Of a DNA stretch of 64,000 nt, positions 17,196 through 25,806 are shown piece after piece. The notes beneath the pieces are model-generated. The model made no database searches, was not told the origin of the DNA, and worked only from the letters and a program-made list of their open reading frames with translations. Origin of the DNA: Pseudoroseomonas cervicalis (GTDB lineage Bacteria; Pseudomonadota; Alphaproteobacteria; Acetobacterales; Acetobacteraceae); NCBI RefSeq assembly GCF_030818485.1, contig NZ_JAUTAJ010000004.1:2637501-2701500 (forward strand), written 5' to 3'. The translations under genes were made by a program, and so were the position numbers. How positions within the stretch are numbered: the first letter of the stretch is position 1; the number at the start of each line of letters is the position of its first letter.

Positions 17196-18458
17196 ATGCC
17201 CTCCTCCCTCACCCGCAAGGCCGTGGCCTGGTCGCTGTATGACTGGGCCAACAGCGCCTTCCCGACGGTGGTCTCCACCTTCGTCATCGCCACCTATTTC
17301 ACCCAGGGGGTGGCGGCCGACCCGGCCACCGGCCAGGCGCAATGGGGCTGGATGCAGACCCTGGCGGGCCTTGCCATCGCGCTGCTCTCCCCGGTGCTGG
17401 GGGCGGTGGCCGATGCCGGCGGGCGGCGGCGGGCGATGCTGCTGCTCTGCACCCTGGTCACCGCCATCGCCACCGGGCTGATCTGGTTCGCCACGCCCGG
17501 CCCCGGCTCGGCGCTGTGGGCGCTGCTATGCGTCGGCATCGCCACGGTGGGGTTCGAGCTGGGCACGGTGTTCTACAATTCCATGCTGCCGCAGGTGGCG
17601 CCGCCCGAGCGGCTGGGCCGCATCTCCGGCCTGGCCTGGGGGCTGGGCTATGCCGGCGGGCTCGCCTGCCTGGTGCTGTGCCTGGTGCTGCTGGTGCGGC
17701 CCGACCCCTCGCCCTTCGGGCTGGACCGTGGCGCGGCGGAGCATGTGCGCGCCACCGCCCTGCTGGTGGCGGTGTGGATGCTGGCCTTCGGCTGGCCGGT
17801 GCTGCTGGCCCTGCCCGACCCGCCGCCCCCGCGCCCGGCCTGGGGCGAGGCGGTGCGGCGCGGGCTGGAGGAGATCGTCCGCGTGCTGCGCGGCCTGCCG
17901 CGCCACCCTTCCATGGCGCGCTTCCTGCTGGCGCGGCTGTTCTACACGGACGGGCTGAACACGCTGTTCGCCTTCGGCGCCATCTACGCCGCGGGGCGCT
18001 TCGGCATGGGGTTCGAGCAGATCCTGGTCTTCGGCATCGCGCTGAACGTCACCGCGGGGCTCGGCGCCGCCGGCTTCGGGCTGGTGGAGGACAGGCTCGG
18101 CTCCCGCCAGACGGTGCTGGTGGCGCTGGCCTGCATGGTGGCGCTGGGCACCGCCCTGGTGCTGACCAACGACGTCGCCTGGTTCTGGGGGCTGGCGCTG
18201 GTGATGGGGCTGTTCATGGGGCCGGCGCAATCGGCCTCGCGCAGCTTCATGGCGCGGCTGGCCCCGCCGGCCGAAGTCGCCGCCTATTTCGGGCTGTTCG
18301 CGCTGTCGGGGCGGATCACGGGCTTCCTCGGGCCCGCGGTGCTGGCGATCGTCACGGGGGCCACGGGCAGCCAGCAGGCGGGCATGGCGACCGTGCTGGG
18401 GTTCCTGGCGCTGGGGGGGGTCATCCTGCTCACGGTGCGGGACCGGCCTATCCAGTGA
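17196..18458 (+). CDS. MFS transporter, UMF1/Atg22-like
   Basis: 420-residue integral membrane protein with about 11-12 hydrophobic segments. The N-terminal signature VAWSLYDWANSAFPTVVSTFVIATYF is characteristic of the UMF1 (Atg22-like) branch of the major facilitator superfamily; substrates of bacterial members are mostly unknown. Mid-protein there is a charged loop (RRGLEEIVRVLRGLPRHPSM). I chose the ATG at 17196 because it fits the family N-terminus; an upstream ATG at 17148 would sit inside the preceding terminator. No strong ribosome site is seen for either. Confidence 0.85.
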   Translation: MPSSLTRKAVAWSLYDWANSAFPTVVSTFVIATYFTQGVAADPATGQAQWGWMQTLAGLAIALLSPVLGAVADAGGRRRAMLLLCTLVTAIATGLIWFATPGPGSALWALLCVGIATVGFELGTVFYNSMLPQVAPPERLGRISGLAWGLGYAGGLACLVLCLVLLVRPDPSPFGLDRGAAEHVRATALLVAVWMLAFGWPVLLALPDPPPPRPAWGEAVRRGLEEIVRVLRGLPRHPSMARFLLARLFYTDGLNTLFAFGAIYAAGRFGMGFEQILVFGIALNVTAGLGAAGFGLVEDRLGSRQTVLVALACMVALGTALVLTNDVAWFWGLALVMGLFMGPAQSASRSFMARLAPPAEVAAYFGLFALSGRITGFLGPAVLAIVTGATGSQQAGMATVLGFLALGGVILLTVRDRPIQ

Positions 18459-18459
18459 T

Positions 18460-18523
18460 TCTGGGGAGGCTTTGCCTCCCCAGACCCCACCACCGGGGGG
18501 ACAGGGTCCCCCCGGACCCCGCC
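18460..18523. repeat. GC-rich palindromic repeat (family 2) between convergent genes
   Basis: Two hairpins, CTGGGGAGGC / GCCTCCCCAG and GGGGGGAC / GTCCCCCC, fill the whole gap between the MFS stop (18458) and the thioesterase stop (18525). Such a palindrome pair can end transcription from both sides. Confidence 0.85.
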
Positions 18524-18524
18524 T

Positions 18525-18956
18525 TCAGCTGGCGGGACTGCCTTCCACACTCTCGCTGCCGGCGCGCCAGCGATGGGTGGAGGCGCCGAAGGCCACCATC
18601 TCGCCCTTGTCGTTGAACACCTCGGTGCGGGCGAAGAAGATGTTGCGGCCGCGCGAGATCAGCTTGCCCTCGGCCACCACCTCGCCGCCCGAAACCTGGC
18701 CGGTGAAGCGGCAATCCAGGTCGATCGTCACCGCCTTGCGGATATTGCCCGGCACGCTGCACCAGAGGCCAGCGAAGGCCGCGGCCTGGTCGATCAGCGA
18801 CAGGATCACCCCGCCATGCACGATGCCGCTGCGGTTCAGATGGCCCGGCCCGCTGTCGCAGACGACACGGGCAAAGCCGTCCCGCCATTCGACCAGGCGG
18901 ATGCCGAGAAGCTCATGATAGGGCGGCGCCGGAGAGGCGAGGTCTTGCTTGGACAT
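18525..18956 (-). CDS. PaaI-type hotdog thioesterase
   Basis: 143 residues with the hotdog-fold PaaI signature LNRSGIVHGGVILSLIDQAAAFAG, where HGG and the following Asp are the usual catalytic region, then VTIDLDCRFTGQVSGGEVVAEGKLISRGRNIFF. It presumably hydrolyses acyl-CoA thioesters; the substrate is unknown. The ATG at 18956 is preferred; a TTG 36 nt upstream is the alternative. It follows the racemase gene at 32 bp on the same strand. Confidence 0.88.
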   Translation of the reverse strand: MSKQDLASPAPPYHELLGIRLVEWRDGFARVVCDSGPGHLNRSGIVHGGVILSLIDQAAAFAGLWCSVPGNIRKAVTIDLDCRFTGQVSGGEVVAEGKLISRGRNIFFARTEVFNDKGEMVAFGASTHRWRAGSESVEGSPAS

Positions 18957-18988
18957 GAAGGCCGGGGTGCCTTGTGCGGCGCAGCAGG

Positions 18989-19711
18989 TCAAGGTGCCAG
19001 CGCGGCCTCCAGCGCGGCGGAGAGGCCCTGGCTCGGCGTGCGGCCAGCGGGCGGCGGGATCGGCTGGGGCTGCGCCGCCACGCGCAGCAGGCAGTCCAGG
19101 CTGTCCAGCACCGGCACGGGCAGGCGCGGCGCCAGGCGCGGGGCGAGGCCGGCGAGGCCCGCGCCGCCCAGCACCACGGCCTCAGCGCCCTCGGCGATGG
19201 CCGCCCCGGCCGCCTCGGCCAGGAGCGACAGGGCGCGTTCGGGCTCGCGCGCGATCATGTCGCCGGTGGGGGTGACGGCGCGCACCAGCACACGCTCGGC
19301 CGGCCAGCCGCGGGAGAGGGCGAATTCCTGCAGCATCGGCACCCAGGCGGTGCCGCCGGTCAGCAGCGCCACGCGCGAGTGCTCGGCCAGCGCCAGGGCC
19401 AGGCTGGCATCGGCCATGCCGGCGACGGGGCGCTGCGCCAGTTCGCGCGCCGCGTCCAGCGCGGGGTCGCCGAAGCAGGCGATGGCGATGGCGTCGACCC
19501 TGTCGCGGTGCTCGGCCACCAGCTCCAGCACGGCGTGGCCGGCGATGGCGGCGGCGGTGCGGCTGGCGATGTAGCGGGCGCCGAAGCGCGCCGTGGCCGG
19601 CACCAGCGTGACATGCGCCAGCCCCATCCTGGCCAGCGCCTGCTGCCCGAGCTGCTGCATGCGCTCGGTCATCGCCGCGTCGGTGTTCCCATTGAGCAGC
19701 AGAATCCGCAT
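18989..19711 (-). CDS. Aspartate/glutamate (hydantoin) racemase family protein
   Basis: 240 residues. N-terminus MRILLLNGNTDAAMTERM is typical of the Asp/Glu/hydantoin racemase family. The two cysteines expected for two-base racemisation are one in AIACFGDPALDAAR (present) and one normally in a VLGCAG(M) segment, which here reads VLGGAGLAGL, so the second catalytic cysteine appears to be glycine. It may therefore not be a standard racemase; maleate isomerase or other relatives are possible. The upstream region is a family-2 repeat, and the ATG at 19711 is the only sensible start. Confidence 0.75.
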   Translation of the reverse strand: MRILLLNGNTDAAMTERMQQLGQQALARMGLAHVTLVPATARFGARYIASRTAAAIAGHAVLELVAEHRDRVDAIAIACFGDPALDAARELAQRPVAGMADASLALALAEHSRVALLTGGTAWVPMLQEFALSRGWPAERVLVRAVTPTGDMIAREPERALSLLAEAAGAAIAEGAEAVVLGGAGLAGLAPRLAPRLPVPVLDSLDCLLRVAAQPQPIPPPAGRTPSQGLSAALEAALAP

Positions 19712-19723
19712 GCGCTGTTCCTG

Positions 19724-19786
19724 ATGGCGGGGTCCGGGGTGGCCCTGCCACCCCGGCGGGGGTTCAGGGGGCGGAGCCCCCTGCCT
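19724..19786. repeat. GC-rich palindromic repeat (family 2) overlapping the end of the ScfR-type gene
   Basis: Contains GGGGTGGC / GCCACCCC as at 17004, and the hairpin AGGGGGC / GCCCCCT. The second hairpin lies inside the 3' end of the regulator gene and encodes its last residues (GGSAP). Confidence 0.8.
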
Positions 19787-21170
19787 TGCTGAACCGATAA
19801 GGTGCCGCGCTTTCCTCATGCGGGTCCAGGTTCAGCCGGTGTTCGAGCGGCGGGAAGGCGCGGGAGCGGCATTCGGCGCGGTCGCAGAGGCGGCAGGACA
19901 GCCCGATGCCGGTGCGCGCCTGGTCGAGGTTGATGCCGTCCGCATAGACGATCTCGGCGGCGCGGCCGATGTCGCAGCCCATGGCGATGACGTGGAGGGG
20001 CGGCGGCTCTCCCCAATGCGCCGCCGGCCCGGTGACGGTTCGGGCGAAGCAGAGGAAGGCGGCGCCGTCGGGCAGTTCGGCGACCTGGACGCGCAGCGCG
20101 CCCGGGGTGGCGAAGGCGGTGTGCGGCACCCAGCGCGGGCAGGAGCCGCCGAAGCGCGCGAAGGGGAAGCCGGCGGCGGAGAAGCGCTTGTCGACATTGC
20201 CGGCGGGGTCGACGCGCAGGAAGAAGAAGGGCACGCCGCGCGCGCCCTCGCGCTGCAGGGTGGAGAGGCGGTGCGCCACCTGTTCGAAGCTAACGCCGAA
20301 GCGCGATGCCAGCAGGTCGAGATCGTGGCGCAGCGCGCGGGCGGCGGCAAGGAAGGGGCCATAGGGCATCAGCAGCGCGCCGGCGGCGTAGTTCAGCAGG
20401 CCGAGGCGGATCAGCGCCGCGGCTTCCGGCGTGCTGGGCGCGGCGGGGGCGAGGATGTCTTCCACGCTGTCCCTGGCTTCCAGCAGCATCAGCTGGAAGG
20501 CGAGCTGGAAGCCGCGGCTTTCGCGGGGGAGGGATTCGGAGAGTTCGAGCAGCCGGGCGGCGGGGTCGTAGCGGCGCAGGCTGCCCTCCAGCGGGCCGAC
20601 GCGCACGCGCAGCGCGTGGCGCTGGCGCAGCCGCTCGGCGATGGCGTGGTTCAGCTCGGCCGGCGCGGCGGCGAGTTCGGCGCCGATGCGCTCGGCGACG
20701 CTTTCCAGCGCGGGGAAGACATTGGCGTGGTCGTGGAAGAAGTCGCGCGCTTCCTCGGTGGGCAGGATCATGCGGCGGCCGCTGGGGAGTGCGATGCCGC
20801 TGGCATCCTCCCGCGCCACGCGCAGCGCGCGGTAGAGGGCGAGCATGGCGCGCGCCGCGTTGGGGGCGCTGCCGGCCAGCGCGCGGATCTCCTCCTCCGG
20901 GGTCTCGTCGAGGCCGAGCAGCGGGTCGGCCAGCACCTCGCGCAGGCTGGATTCCAGCTGCTGCTCCTCGCGCCCGGACAGGGCGGCGAGGTCAACCTGC
21001 AGCGTGTGGCCGAGCTTGATCAGCAGGGCGGCGGTGACGCCGCGCTGGTCGTGTTCGATCAGGTTCAGATAGCTGGCGGAGATGCCGAGCCGGCTGGCCA
21101 GGGCCTGCTGGGTGAGGCTCTGCTCCTGGCGCAGGCGGCGGATGGTGCGGCCGATCAGGGGCCGGGCCAT
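19764..21170 (-). CDS. ScfR/RamB-family transcriptional regulator (short-chain fatty acyl regulator)
   Basis: 468 residues: an XRE helix-turn-helix at about 8-62 (IGRTIRRLRQEQSLTQQALASRLGISASYLNLIE), an IrrE/peptidase-M78-like domain around 150-270 without an obvious HExxH, and a C-terminal cysteine-rich domain (GLSCRLCDRAECRSRAFPPLEHRL) of the DUF2083 type. Relatives include RamB, described as a regulator of acetate and glyoxylate-cycle genes in actinobacteria and Paracoccus. The isocitrate lyase gene lies divergently 153 bp away, so control of aceA is likely. Two CTTTACAA repeats lie directly before its start and suggest autoregulation. Confidence 0.88.
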   Translation of the reverse strand: MARPLIGRTIRRLRQEQSLTQQALASRLGISASYLNLIEHDQRGVTAALLIKLGHTLQVDLAALSGREEQQLESSLREVLADPLLGLDETPEEEIRALAGSAPNAARAMLALYRALRVAREDASGIALPSGRRMILPTEEARDFFHDHANVFPALESVAERIGAELAAAPAELNHAIAERLRQRHALRVRVGPLEGSLRRYDPAARLLELSESLPRESRGFQLAFQLMLLEARDSVEDILAPAAPSTPEAAALIRLGLLNYAAGALLMPYGPFLAAARALRHDLDLLASRFGVSFEQVAHRLSTLQREGARGVPFFFLRVDPAGNVDKRFSAAGFPFARFGGSCPRWVPHTAFATPGALRVQVAELPDGAAFLCFARTVTGPAAHWGEPPPLHVIAMGCDIGRAAEIVYADGINLDQARTGIGLSCRLCDRAECRSRAFPPLEHRLNLDPHEESAAPYRFSKAGGSAP

Positions 21171-21171
21171 T

Positions 21172-21188
21172 CTTTACAACCTTTACAA
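21172..21188. promoter_or_regulatory. Direct repeat CTTTACAA x2, candidate ScfR/RamB operator
   Basis: CTTTACAA occurs at 21172-21179 and 21181-21188, 9 bp apart, in the 5' leader of the regulator gene and within the shared regulator/aceA intergenic region. The position overlaps the regulator's ribosome site (AAAGGTT on the minus strand). Assignment as an operator is inference. Confidence 0.45.
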
Positions 21189-21323
21189 ATTTACGTCCTT
21201 CACAGTGAAGAACGCCACGGTCTTGCGCGAATACAGGCAGGATGGCGGATGAACTTCGCGGTCGCAATGTGAATTATTGACGCACGGCCGATGGGCCAGA
21301 ACGAGCGATCGAGGAATACGGAC

Positions 21324-22679
21324 ATGCGTCACACCCCGCTTCCCTGCCGCGCCCCGGATGGCATCGGCGCCGGCCCCGGCGCCCCGGGCGACCGCTTCGC
21401 CGGCATCCGCCGCGACTACACGCCGGCCGATGTCGAGCGGCTCTCCGGCTCCTTCCGCGTCCGGCACACCCTGGCCGAGATGGGGGCGAAGCGGCTGTGG
21501 CAGCTGCTGCACAGCGAGCCCTACATCAACACGCTGGGCGCGCTGACCGGCAACCAGGCGCTGCAGCAGGTCAAGGCCGGGCTGAAGGCGATCTATCTCT
21601 CCGGCTGGCAGGTGGCGGCGGACGCCAATTCGGCCGGCGAGATGTATCCGGACCAGTCGCTCTACCCGGTGGATTCGGTGCCGAAGGTGATCAAGCGCAT
21701 CAATGCCGCGCTGCGCCGCGCCGACCAGATCGCGCGGCTGGAGGAGAAGGGCGACGACACCCACTGGATGGCGCCGATCATCGCCGATGCCGAGGCCGGT
21801 TTCGGCGGCGCGCTGAACGCCTATGAGCTGATGCGCGCGATGATCGAGGCCGGCGCCGCCGGCGTGCATTTCGAGGACCAGCTGGCCTCCGAGAAGAAAT
21901 GCGGCCATCTGGGCGGCAAGGTGCTGGTGCCGATCAGCCAGCATATCCGCACGCTGAACGCCGCGCGGCTCGCCGCCGATGTCGAGGGCGTGCCGACCGT
22001 GCTGCTGTGCCGCACCGATGCCGAGAGCGCCCAGCTGCTGACCGCCGATATCGATGAGCGCGACCGCCCCTTCATCAGCGGCGAGCGCACGCCGGAGGGC
22101 TTCTTCCGCATCAGGCCCGGGGTCGGCAAGCAATACGCCATCGCCCGCGGCCTGGCCTATGCCCCCTATGCCGATCTGCTGTGGTGGGAGACCTCGGACC
22201 CCGATCTCGACGACGCCCGCGCCTTCGCCGAGGCGATCCACCGCGACTTCCCGGGCAAGCTGCTGGCCTATAACTGCTCCCCCAGCTTCAACTGGAAGCG
22301 CAAGATGGGCGAGGAAGCCGCGGCGAAGTTCCAGCGCGAGCTCGGTGCGATGGGCTACAAGTTCCAGTTCATCACCCTGGCCGGCTTCCATTCGCTGAAC
22401 CATTCGATGTTCCAGCTGGCGCGCGGCTACCGGGAGCGCGGCATGGCCGCCTATTCCGAGCTGCAGCAGGCCGAATTCGCCGCCGAGGCCGAGGGCTACA
22501 CCGCGACGCGCCACCAGCGCGAGGTGGGCGTCAGCTATTTCGACGCGGTGGCGACGGCCGCCTCGGGCGGCACCAGCAGCACCACCGCCATGGCGCACAG
22601 CACCGAGACGGCGCAGTTCCACGACGACGACACCCACACCCGCCCCGCCCCCGCCGCCACCCCGGCGATGGCGAAGTGA
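21324..22679 (+). CDS. aceA: Isocitrate lyase
   Basis: Splits isocitrate into glyoxylate and succinate, the entry to the glyoxylate shunt for growth on acetate or fatty acids. 451 residues. The catalytic cysteine motif [13 protein letters not shown] is intact; other conserved segments are [31 protein letters not shown] and YNCSPSFNW. The C-terminus carries a tail ([20 protein letters not shown]) beyond the fold. The ATG at 21324 has GAGG upstream; an ATG at 21291 has no ribosome site. Malate synthase is not in the window. Expression is probably set by the divergent ScfR-type regulator. Confidence 0.95.
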   Translation: MRHTPLPCRAPDGIGAGPGAPGDRFAGIRRDYTPADVERLSGSFRVRHTLAEMGAKRLWQLLHSEPYINTLGALTGNQALQQVKAGLKAIYLSGWQVAADANSAGEMYPDQSLYPVDSVPKVIKRINAALRRADQIARLEEKGDDTHWMAPIIADAEAGFGGALNAYELMRAMIEAGAAGVHFEDQLASEKKCGHLGGKVLVPISQHIRTLNAARLAADVEGVPTVLLCRTDAESAQLLTADIDERDRPFISGERTPEGFFRIRPGVGKQYAIARGLAYAPYADLLWWETSDPDLDDARAFAEAIHRDFPGKLLAYNCSPSFNWKRKMGEEAAAKFQRELGAMGYKFQFITLAGFHSLNHSMFQLARGYRERGMAAYSELQQAEFAAEAEGYTATRHQREVGVSYFDAVATAASGGTSSTTAMAHSTETAQFHDDDTHTRPAPAATPAMAK

Positions 22680-22704
22680 GCGCGGCCCGACAGGAGAGAC
22701 GATC

Positions 22705-22884
22705 ATGACCGAGAGCAACGCCCCCTATCTGGACGACAGCCATGATGACGGGCTGGTGCACAGCCATGGCTGGGCCAGCGAGCCGGCCATCGCGCCCTCG
22801 CTGCACAAGCAGCCCTGCGTCGCCGCGGCGCATGCGGTGCCGACGCCCAGCACCGCCTATCACGACGACCATCAGCGCGGCTGA
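22705..22884 (+). CDS. Small histidine-rich protein downstream of aceA
   Basis: 59 residues, not recognised. It is rich in His and Asp (DDSHDDGLVHSHGW, then AYHDDHQRG at the end) with one Cys, so metal binding is conceivable. A good ribosome site (CAGGAGAGACGATC before the ATG) and its 25-bp distance from aceA indicate a real cotranscribed gene. Its end (STAYHDDHQ) faintly resembles the aceA tail ([10 protein letters not shown]), perhaps a duplicated tail. Confidence 0.6.
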   Translation: MTESNAPYLDDSHDDGLVHSHGWASEPAIAPSLHKQPCVAAAHAVPTPSTAYHDDHQRG

Positions 22885-23002
22885 GCCCCGCTGAGCGGCG
22901 GCCGGCCTGCTCCGGCCGGCCTGCCCTGGCGCTCGGCAGACCCGGCGGCGGGCGCCCCCGGCTCCGATCCCGCCCGCCCCGGCACTTGTCTGCCTGGCCG
23001 GC

Positions 23003-23033
23003 CCGGCCCCGGCGTCCCACGCGCCGGGGCCGG
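23003..23033. terminator. Perfect 12-bp GC hairpin downstream of the aceA unit
   Basis: CCGGCCCCGGCG pairs with CGCCGGGGCCGG around a 7-nt loop. No T-run follows. A second, shorter hairpin (GGCCGG / CCGGCC) lies about 85 bp upstream. Together they probably end the aceA transcript. The remaining gap up to 23127 shows nothing else clear. Confidence 0.5.
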
Positions 23034-23127
23034 TGGCGTTCCGAAGTTAACGGAACATCCATCTTTCGGGCCTTTTTGTGGCAACCCCGCCCCCGCCCTC
23101 GTGTTCACCGGCAGGAGGGGTGTGACC

Positions 23128-23832
23128 ATGCCAATACCTTATTGCGGCGTGGCGCCGCTGCCGGCCGAGCTGTGGGGGCGCTGGAACCTCGACCCCTACC
23201 TGCTGACGGCGCTGGCCCTCGGCCTGGCATGGCTGCTGCTGCGCGGACCCAAAGGCGCGCGCGGCCTGGCTGCGCTGGCCGCCTGGGCGGTGCTGGCGCT
23301 GGCCTTCGTCTCGCCGCTCTGCGCCCTGGCCTCCGCCCTCTTCGCCGCGCGCAGCCTGCACCATGTGCTGCTGGTGGCGCTGGCGGCGCCGCTGCTGGCC
23401 CTGGCCGGGCTGGCGCCGCGGCGCGGCCTGGCGCTGGCCGTGCCGGCGCATCTGCTGCTGCTCTGGGCCTGGCACGCGCCGCCGGCCTATGCGGCGGCGC
23501 TGTCCTCGGACGCCGTCTACTGGCTGATGCAGCTCAGCCTGCTCGGCAGCGCCACCTGGTTCTGGGGCGCGGCGCTGGCGCGCGGCGCGGCGCTGCCCGG
23601 CATCGGCGCGCTGCTGGCCGGCATGGTCGGCATGGGCATGCTGGGCGCGCTGCTGACCTTCGCCCCTGTCGCGCTCTACGCGCCGCATCTGGCGACCACC
23701 GGGCCCTGGGGCCTGTCGCCGCTGCAGGACCAGCAGCTGGCCGGGCTGCTGATGTGGGTGCCCGCGGCGCTGGCCTATCTGCTGCCGGCGCTGGCGCAGG
23801 GCGCGGCCTGGCTGCGGGCGGAACGCGGCTGA
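23128..23832 (+). CDS. ctaG: Cytochrome c oxidase assembly protein, CtaG (Caa3_CtaG) family
   Basis: 234 residues, about six or seven hydrophobic segments, with family features YCGVAPLPAELWGRWNLDPYLL, SLHHVLLV and LLWAWHAPPAYAAAL, then LQDQQLAGLLMWVPAALAYL. This is the Bacillus-type CtaG/Caa3_CtaG membrane protein needed for caa3 oxidase assembly, not the Cox11-type copper chaperone. GGCAGGAGGGG precedes the ATG. It opens an oxidase gene block that continues to 28684. Confidence 0.85.
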   Translation: MPIPYCGVAPLPAELWGRWNLDPYLLTALALGLAWLLLRGPKGARGLAALAAWAVLALAFVSPLCALASALFAARSLHHVLLVALAAPLLALAGLAPRRGLALAVPAHLLLLWAWHAPPAYAAALSSDAVYWLMQLSLLGSATWFWGAALARGAALPGIGALLAGMVGMGMLGALLTFAPVALYAPHLATTGPWGLSPLQDQQLAGLLMWVPAALAYLLPALAQGAAWLRAERG

Positions 23833-23857
23833 GCCCGCCGGCAGGGAGGCAGCGCGG

Positions 23858-24364
23858 ATGGCCTGGCTGAAGGCGGCGCATATCGCCACGCTGTGCATCT
23901 GGTGCGCCGGGCTGCTGATGCTGCCCGGCCTGTTCATCGGCCGCGTGCAGCGCCTGCCGATGCGCGAGCTGAAGCGGCTCTGGCGCTTCACCTGGATCGG
24001 CTACCGCGTGGTGATGTCGCCCGCCGCGGTGCTGGCCATCGCCAGCGGCACCGGGCTGATCTTCGGCTATGCGGTGTTCGAGCCCTGGCTCTACCTGAAG
24101 CTCGCCGTGGTGGGCGGCATGGTCGCCCTGCATATGAGCTACGGCCTGGCGCTCGCCCGGCTGGCCCGGCCGGAGCAGCGTTTCCCGCGCCTGGCGGGCC
24201 TTGCCATGCTGGGCGGCGCCAGCCTGCTGATCCTCGCCGTGCTGCTGCTGGTGCTGGGCAAGCCGCCGCTCGACGCCGCGGCGCTGCCGGACTGGCTGCG
24301 CCAGCCCGGCAGCGGCCGCATCCTGCTTCAATCCTCGTCGTTGGAGAGCATGAGGCCGATCTGA
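23858..24364 (+). CDS. CopD/HemJ-like four-helix membrane protein
   Basis: 168 residues with four hydrophobic segments (about 5-27, 50-72, 80-100, 115-137) and conserved-looking HIATLCIWCAGLLMLPGLFIGR and LHMSYGLALARL. Proteins of the CopD/UPF0093 type are often placed next to caa3 oxidase genes; copper import or haem handling has been proposed for relatives. The exact role is not shown here. Its last 37 bp overlap the end of the convergent DUF2231 gene. Confidence 0.7.
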   Translation: MAWLKAAHIATLCIWCAGLLMLPGLFIGRVQRLPMRELKRLWRFTWIGYRVVMSPAAVLAIASGTGLIFGYAVFEPWLYLKLAVVGGMVALHMSYGLALARLARPEQRFPRLAGLAMLGGASLLILAVLLLVLGKPPLDAAALPDWLRQPGSGRILLQSSSLESMRPI

Positions 24365-24813
24365 TGCTCGAACACCAGCTTGCCCCCATGCCAGCCGGCC
24401 AGGCCGACGAAGAAGGCCGCCAGCAGCGACAGGAAGGCGCCCCAGGGCAGCAGCGCCGCCTCGCCCTGCTGCAGCCGCACGCCCCAATTGGCGCCGGCGA
24501 CGGAGAGCAGCATCACGGCGGCGACGAAATGCGTCCAGCCGGCGCTGTGGCGGCGGATGTCGCGCACCAGCAGCAGCTCCGCCGTGCCGGACAGCCCGGC
24601 CAGCAGGCCGAGCAGGAAGGCCGCGCCCGAGGCCCAGAGGCCGGCGCGCACCCAGAACGGGTCGCCATCCCACCAGTACAGCGCGTCGCAGGCCAGCGTC
24701 GCCATCACCAGCGCGATCGGGAAGGCCACCAGCATGGCGTGGATCGGGTGGCCGGCGACCGCCACCTTGGAGCTGGCGCCCTGGCTGCTGAGCTCGGGGA
24801 TCGGGTCGGACAT
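24328..24813 (-). CDS. DUF2231 membrane protein
   Basis: 161 residues with four hydrophobic segments. The family signature VAGHPIHAMLVAFPIALVMATLACD is clear, then GTAELLLVRDIRRHSAGWTH. Function unknown; DUF2231 proteins often lie among cytochrome and redox genes. It is on the opposite strand inside the oxidase block, and its tail overlaps the CopD-like gene. The ATG at 24813 is chosen because it begins the soluble leader before the first helix. Confidence 0.85.
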   Translation of the reverse strand: MSDPIPELSSQGASSKVAVAGHPIHAMLVAFPIALVMATLACDALYWWDGDPFWVRAGLWASGAAFLLGLLAGLSGTAELLLVRDIRRHSAGWTHFVAAVMLLSVAGANWGVRLQQGEAALLPWGAFLSLLAAFFVGLAGWHGGKLVFEHQIGLMLSNDED

Positions 24814-24846
24814 CGCGCGCCTCCTGGCCGGCGGCACCATCGCCGC

Positions 24847-25806
24847 CTGCGGGCGTTAAGCGCCGCGACCCTGCCCGGGTTCCTCGCCGCCTGCGACGGG
24901 CCGCTCTCCACCCTCGATCCGGCGGGGCCGGGGGCGGCGGCCGTGGCCTGGCTGTGGTGGGCGATGCTGGCGGCCGCGCTGCCGATCCTGGCGCTGGTCT
25001 GCGGCCTCGCCCTCTACGCGCTGCGCGGCGAGCGGCGCGGCCATGGGCTGCGGGTGCGGCGCTTCGTGCTGGGCTGGGGGCTGGTCTTTCCGCTGGTCGT
25101 GCTCGGCGTGCTGCTGGCGGTCTCGCTGCGCACCGGGGAGGCGCTGCTGGCGCGGCCCGAGGAGCCGGGCGTGCTGCGCGTCACCGCCATCGGCCATCGC
25201 TGGTGGTGGGAGTTCATCCACACCGATGCCGCGGGCCGGGCGCTGCACAGCGCCAATGAGCTGCACATCCCCGCCGGGCAGACGGTGGAGCTGCGGATCG
25301 AGGCGCGCGACGTCATCCACAGCTTCTGGGTGCCGCGGCTGACCGGCAAGATGGACGCCATCCCCGGCCACCCCAATGTGCTGCGGCTGCAGGCCGATGC
25401 GCCGGGTGTCTATGACGGGCAATGCGCCGAGTTCTGCGGGCTGCAGCATGCCCGCATGCGCTTCCGCCTGCGCGCCCACCCGCCAGAGGAATACGAGGCG
25501 GCGCTGGCCCGGCTGGCGGCGGCGCGGCCCGACCCCGCGCATCCCGGCGCCGCGGCCTTCGCGCAGAACTGCGCCAGCTGCCACAGCATCGATGCCGGCC
25601 AGGCCAGCGCGGCGCCGAACCTGGCGGGCCTCGCCCAGCGCGACCGGCTCGGCGCCGGGGCGCTGGACTACCGGGAGGCGGGCGATCTGCGCCTCTGGCT
25701 GACCCGGCATGAGCGTATCAAGCCCGGCAGCGGCGAGCCCGCGCATGATTCGCTGCCGTCGGCCGATCTCGACGCCATCATCGGCTATCTGGAGAGCACG
25801 CGTTGA
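24847..25806 (+). CDS. coxB: Cytochrome c oxidase subunit II with fused cytochrome c domain (caa3 type)
   Basis: Carries electrons from cytochrome c to subunit I. After an apparent lipoprotein signal (LPGFLAAC, lipobox cysteine), there are two transmembrane helices (about 35-55 and 73-95), then the CuA domain with GHRWWWEFIH, HSFWVPRLTGKMDAIPGH and the ligand set CAEFCGLQHARM, and last a haem c motif CASCH with a distal Met region. The start is uncertain: the only in-frame start-like codon before the lipobox is CTG at 24847; a GTG at 24943 has a better ribosome site but would lose the lipobox. Total about 319 residues. Confidence 0.88.
   Translation: MRALSAATLPGFLAACDGPLSTLDPAGPGAAAVAWLWWAMLAAALPILALVCGLALYALRGERRGHGLRVRRFVLGWGLVFPLVVLGVLLAVSLRTGEALLARPEEPGVLRVTAIGHRWWWEFIHTDAAGRALHSANELHIPAGQTVELRIEARDVIHSFWVPRLTGKMDAIPGHPNVLRLQADAPGVYDGQCAEFCGLQHARMRFRLRAHPPEEYEAALARLAAARPDPAHPGAAAFAQNCASCHSIDAGQASAAPNLAGLAQRDRLGAGALDYREAGDLRLWLTRHERIKPGSGEPAHDSLPSADLDAIIGYLESTR

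Noticed and set aside
10755..17342. A minus-strand open frame of about 2195 codons
   Set aside because: Only its downstream part (10755-11975) is the cupin gene. The rest is antisense to NAD-GDH, caused by GC-rich codon use, with no start signal or family motif.
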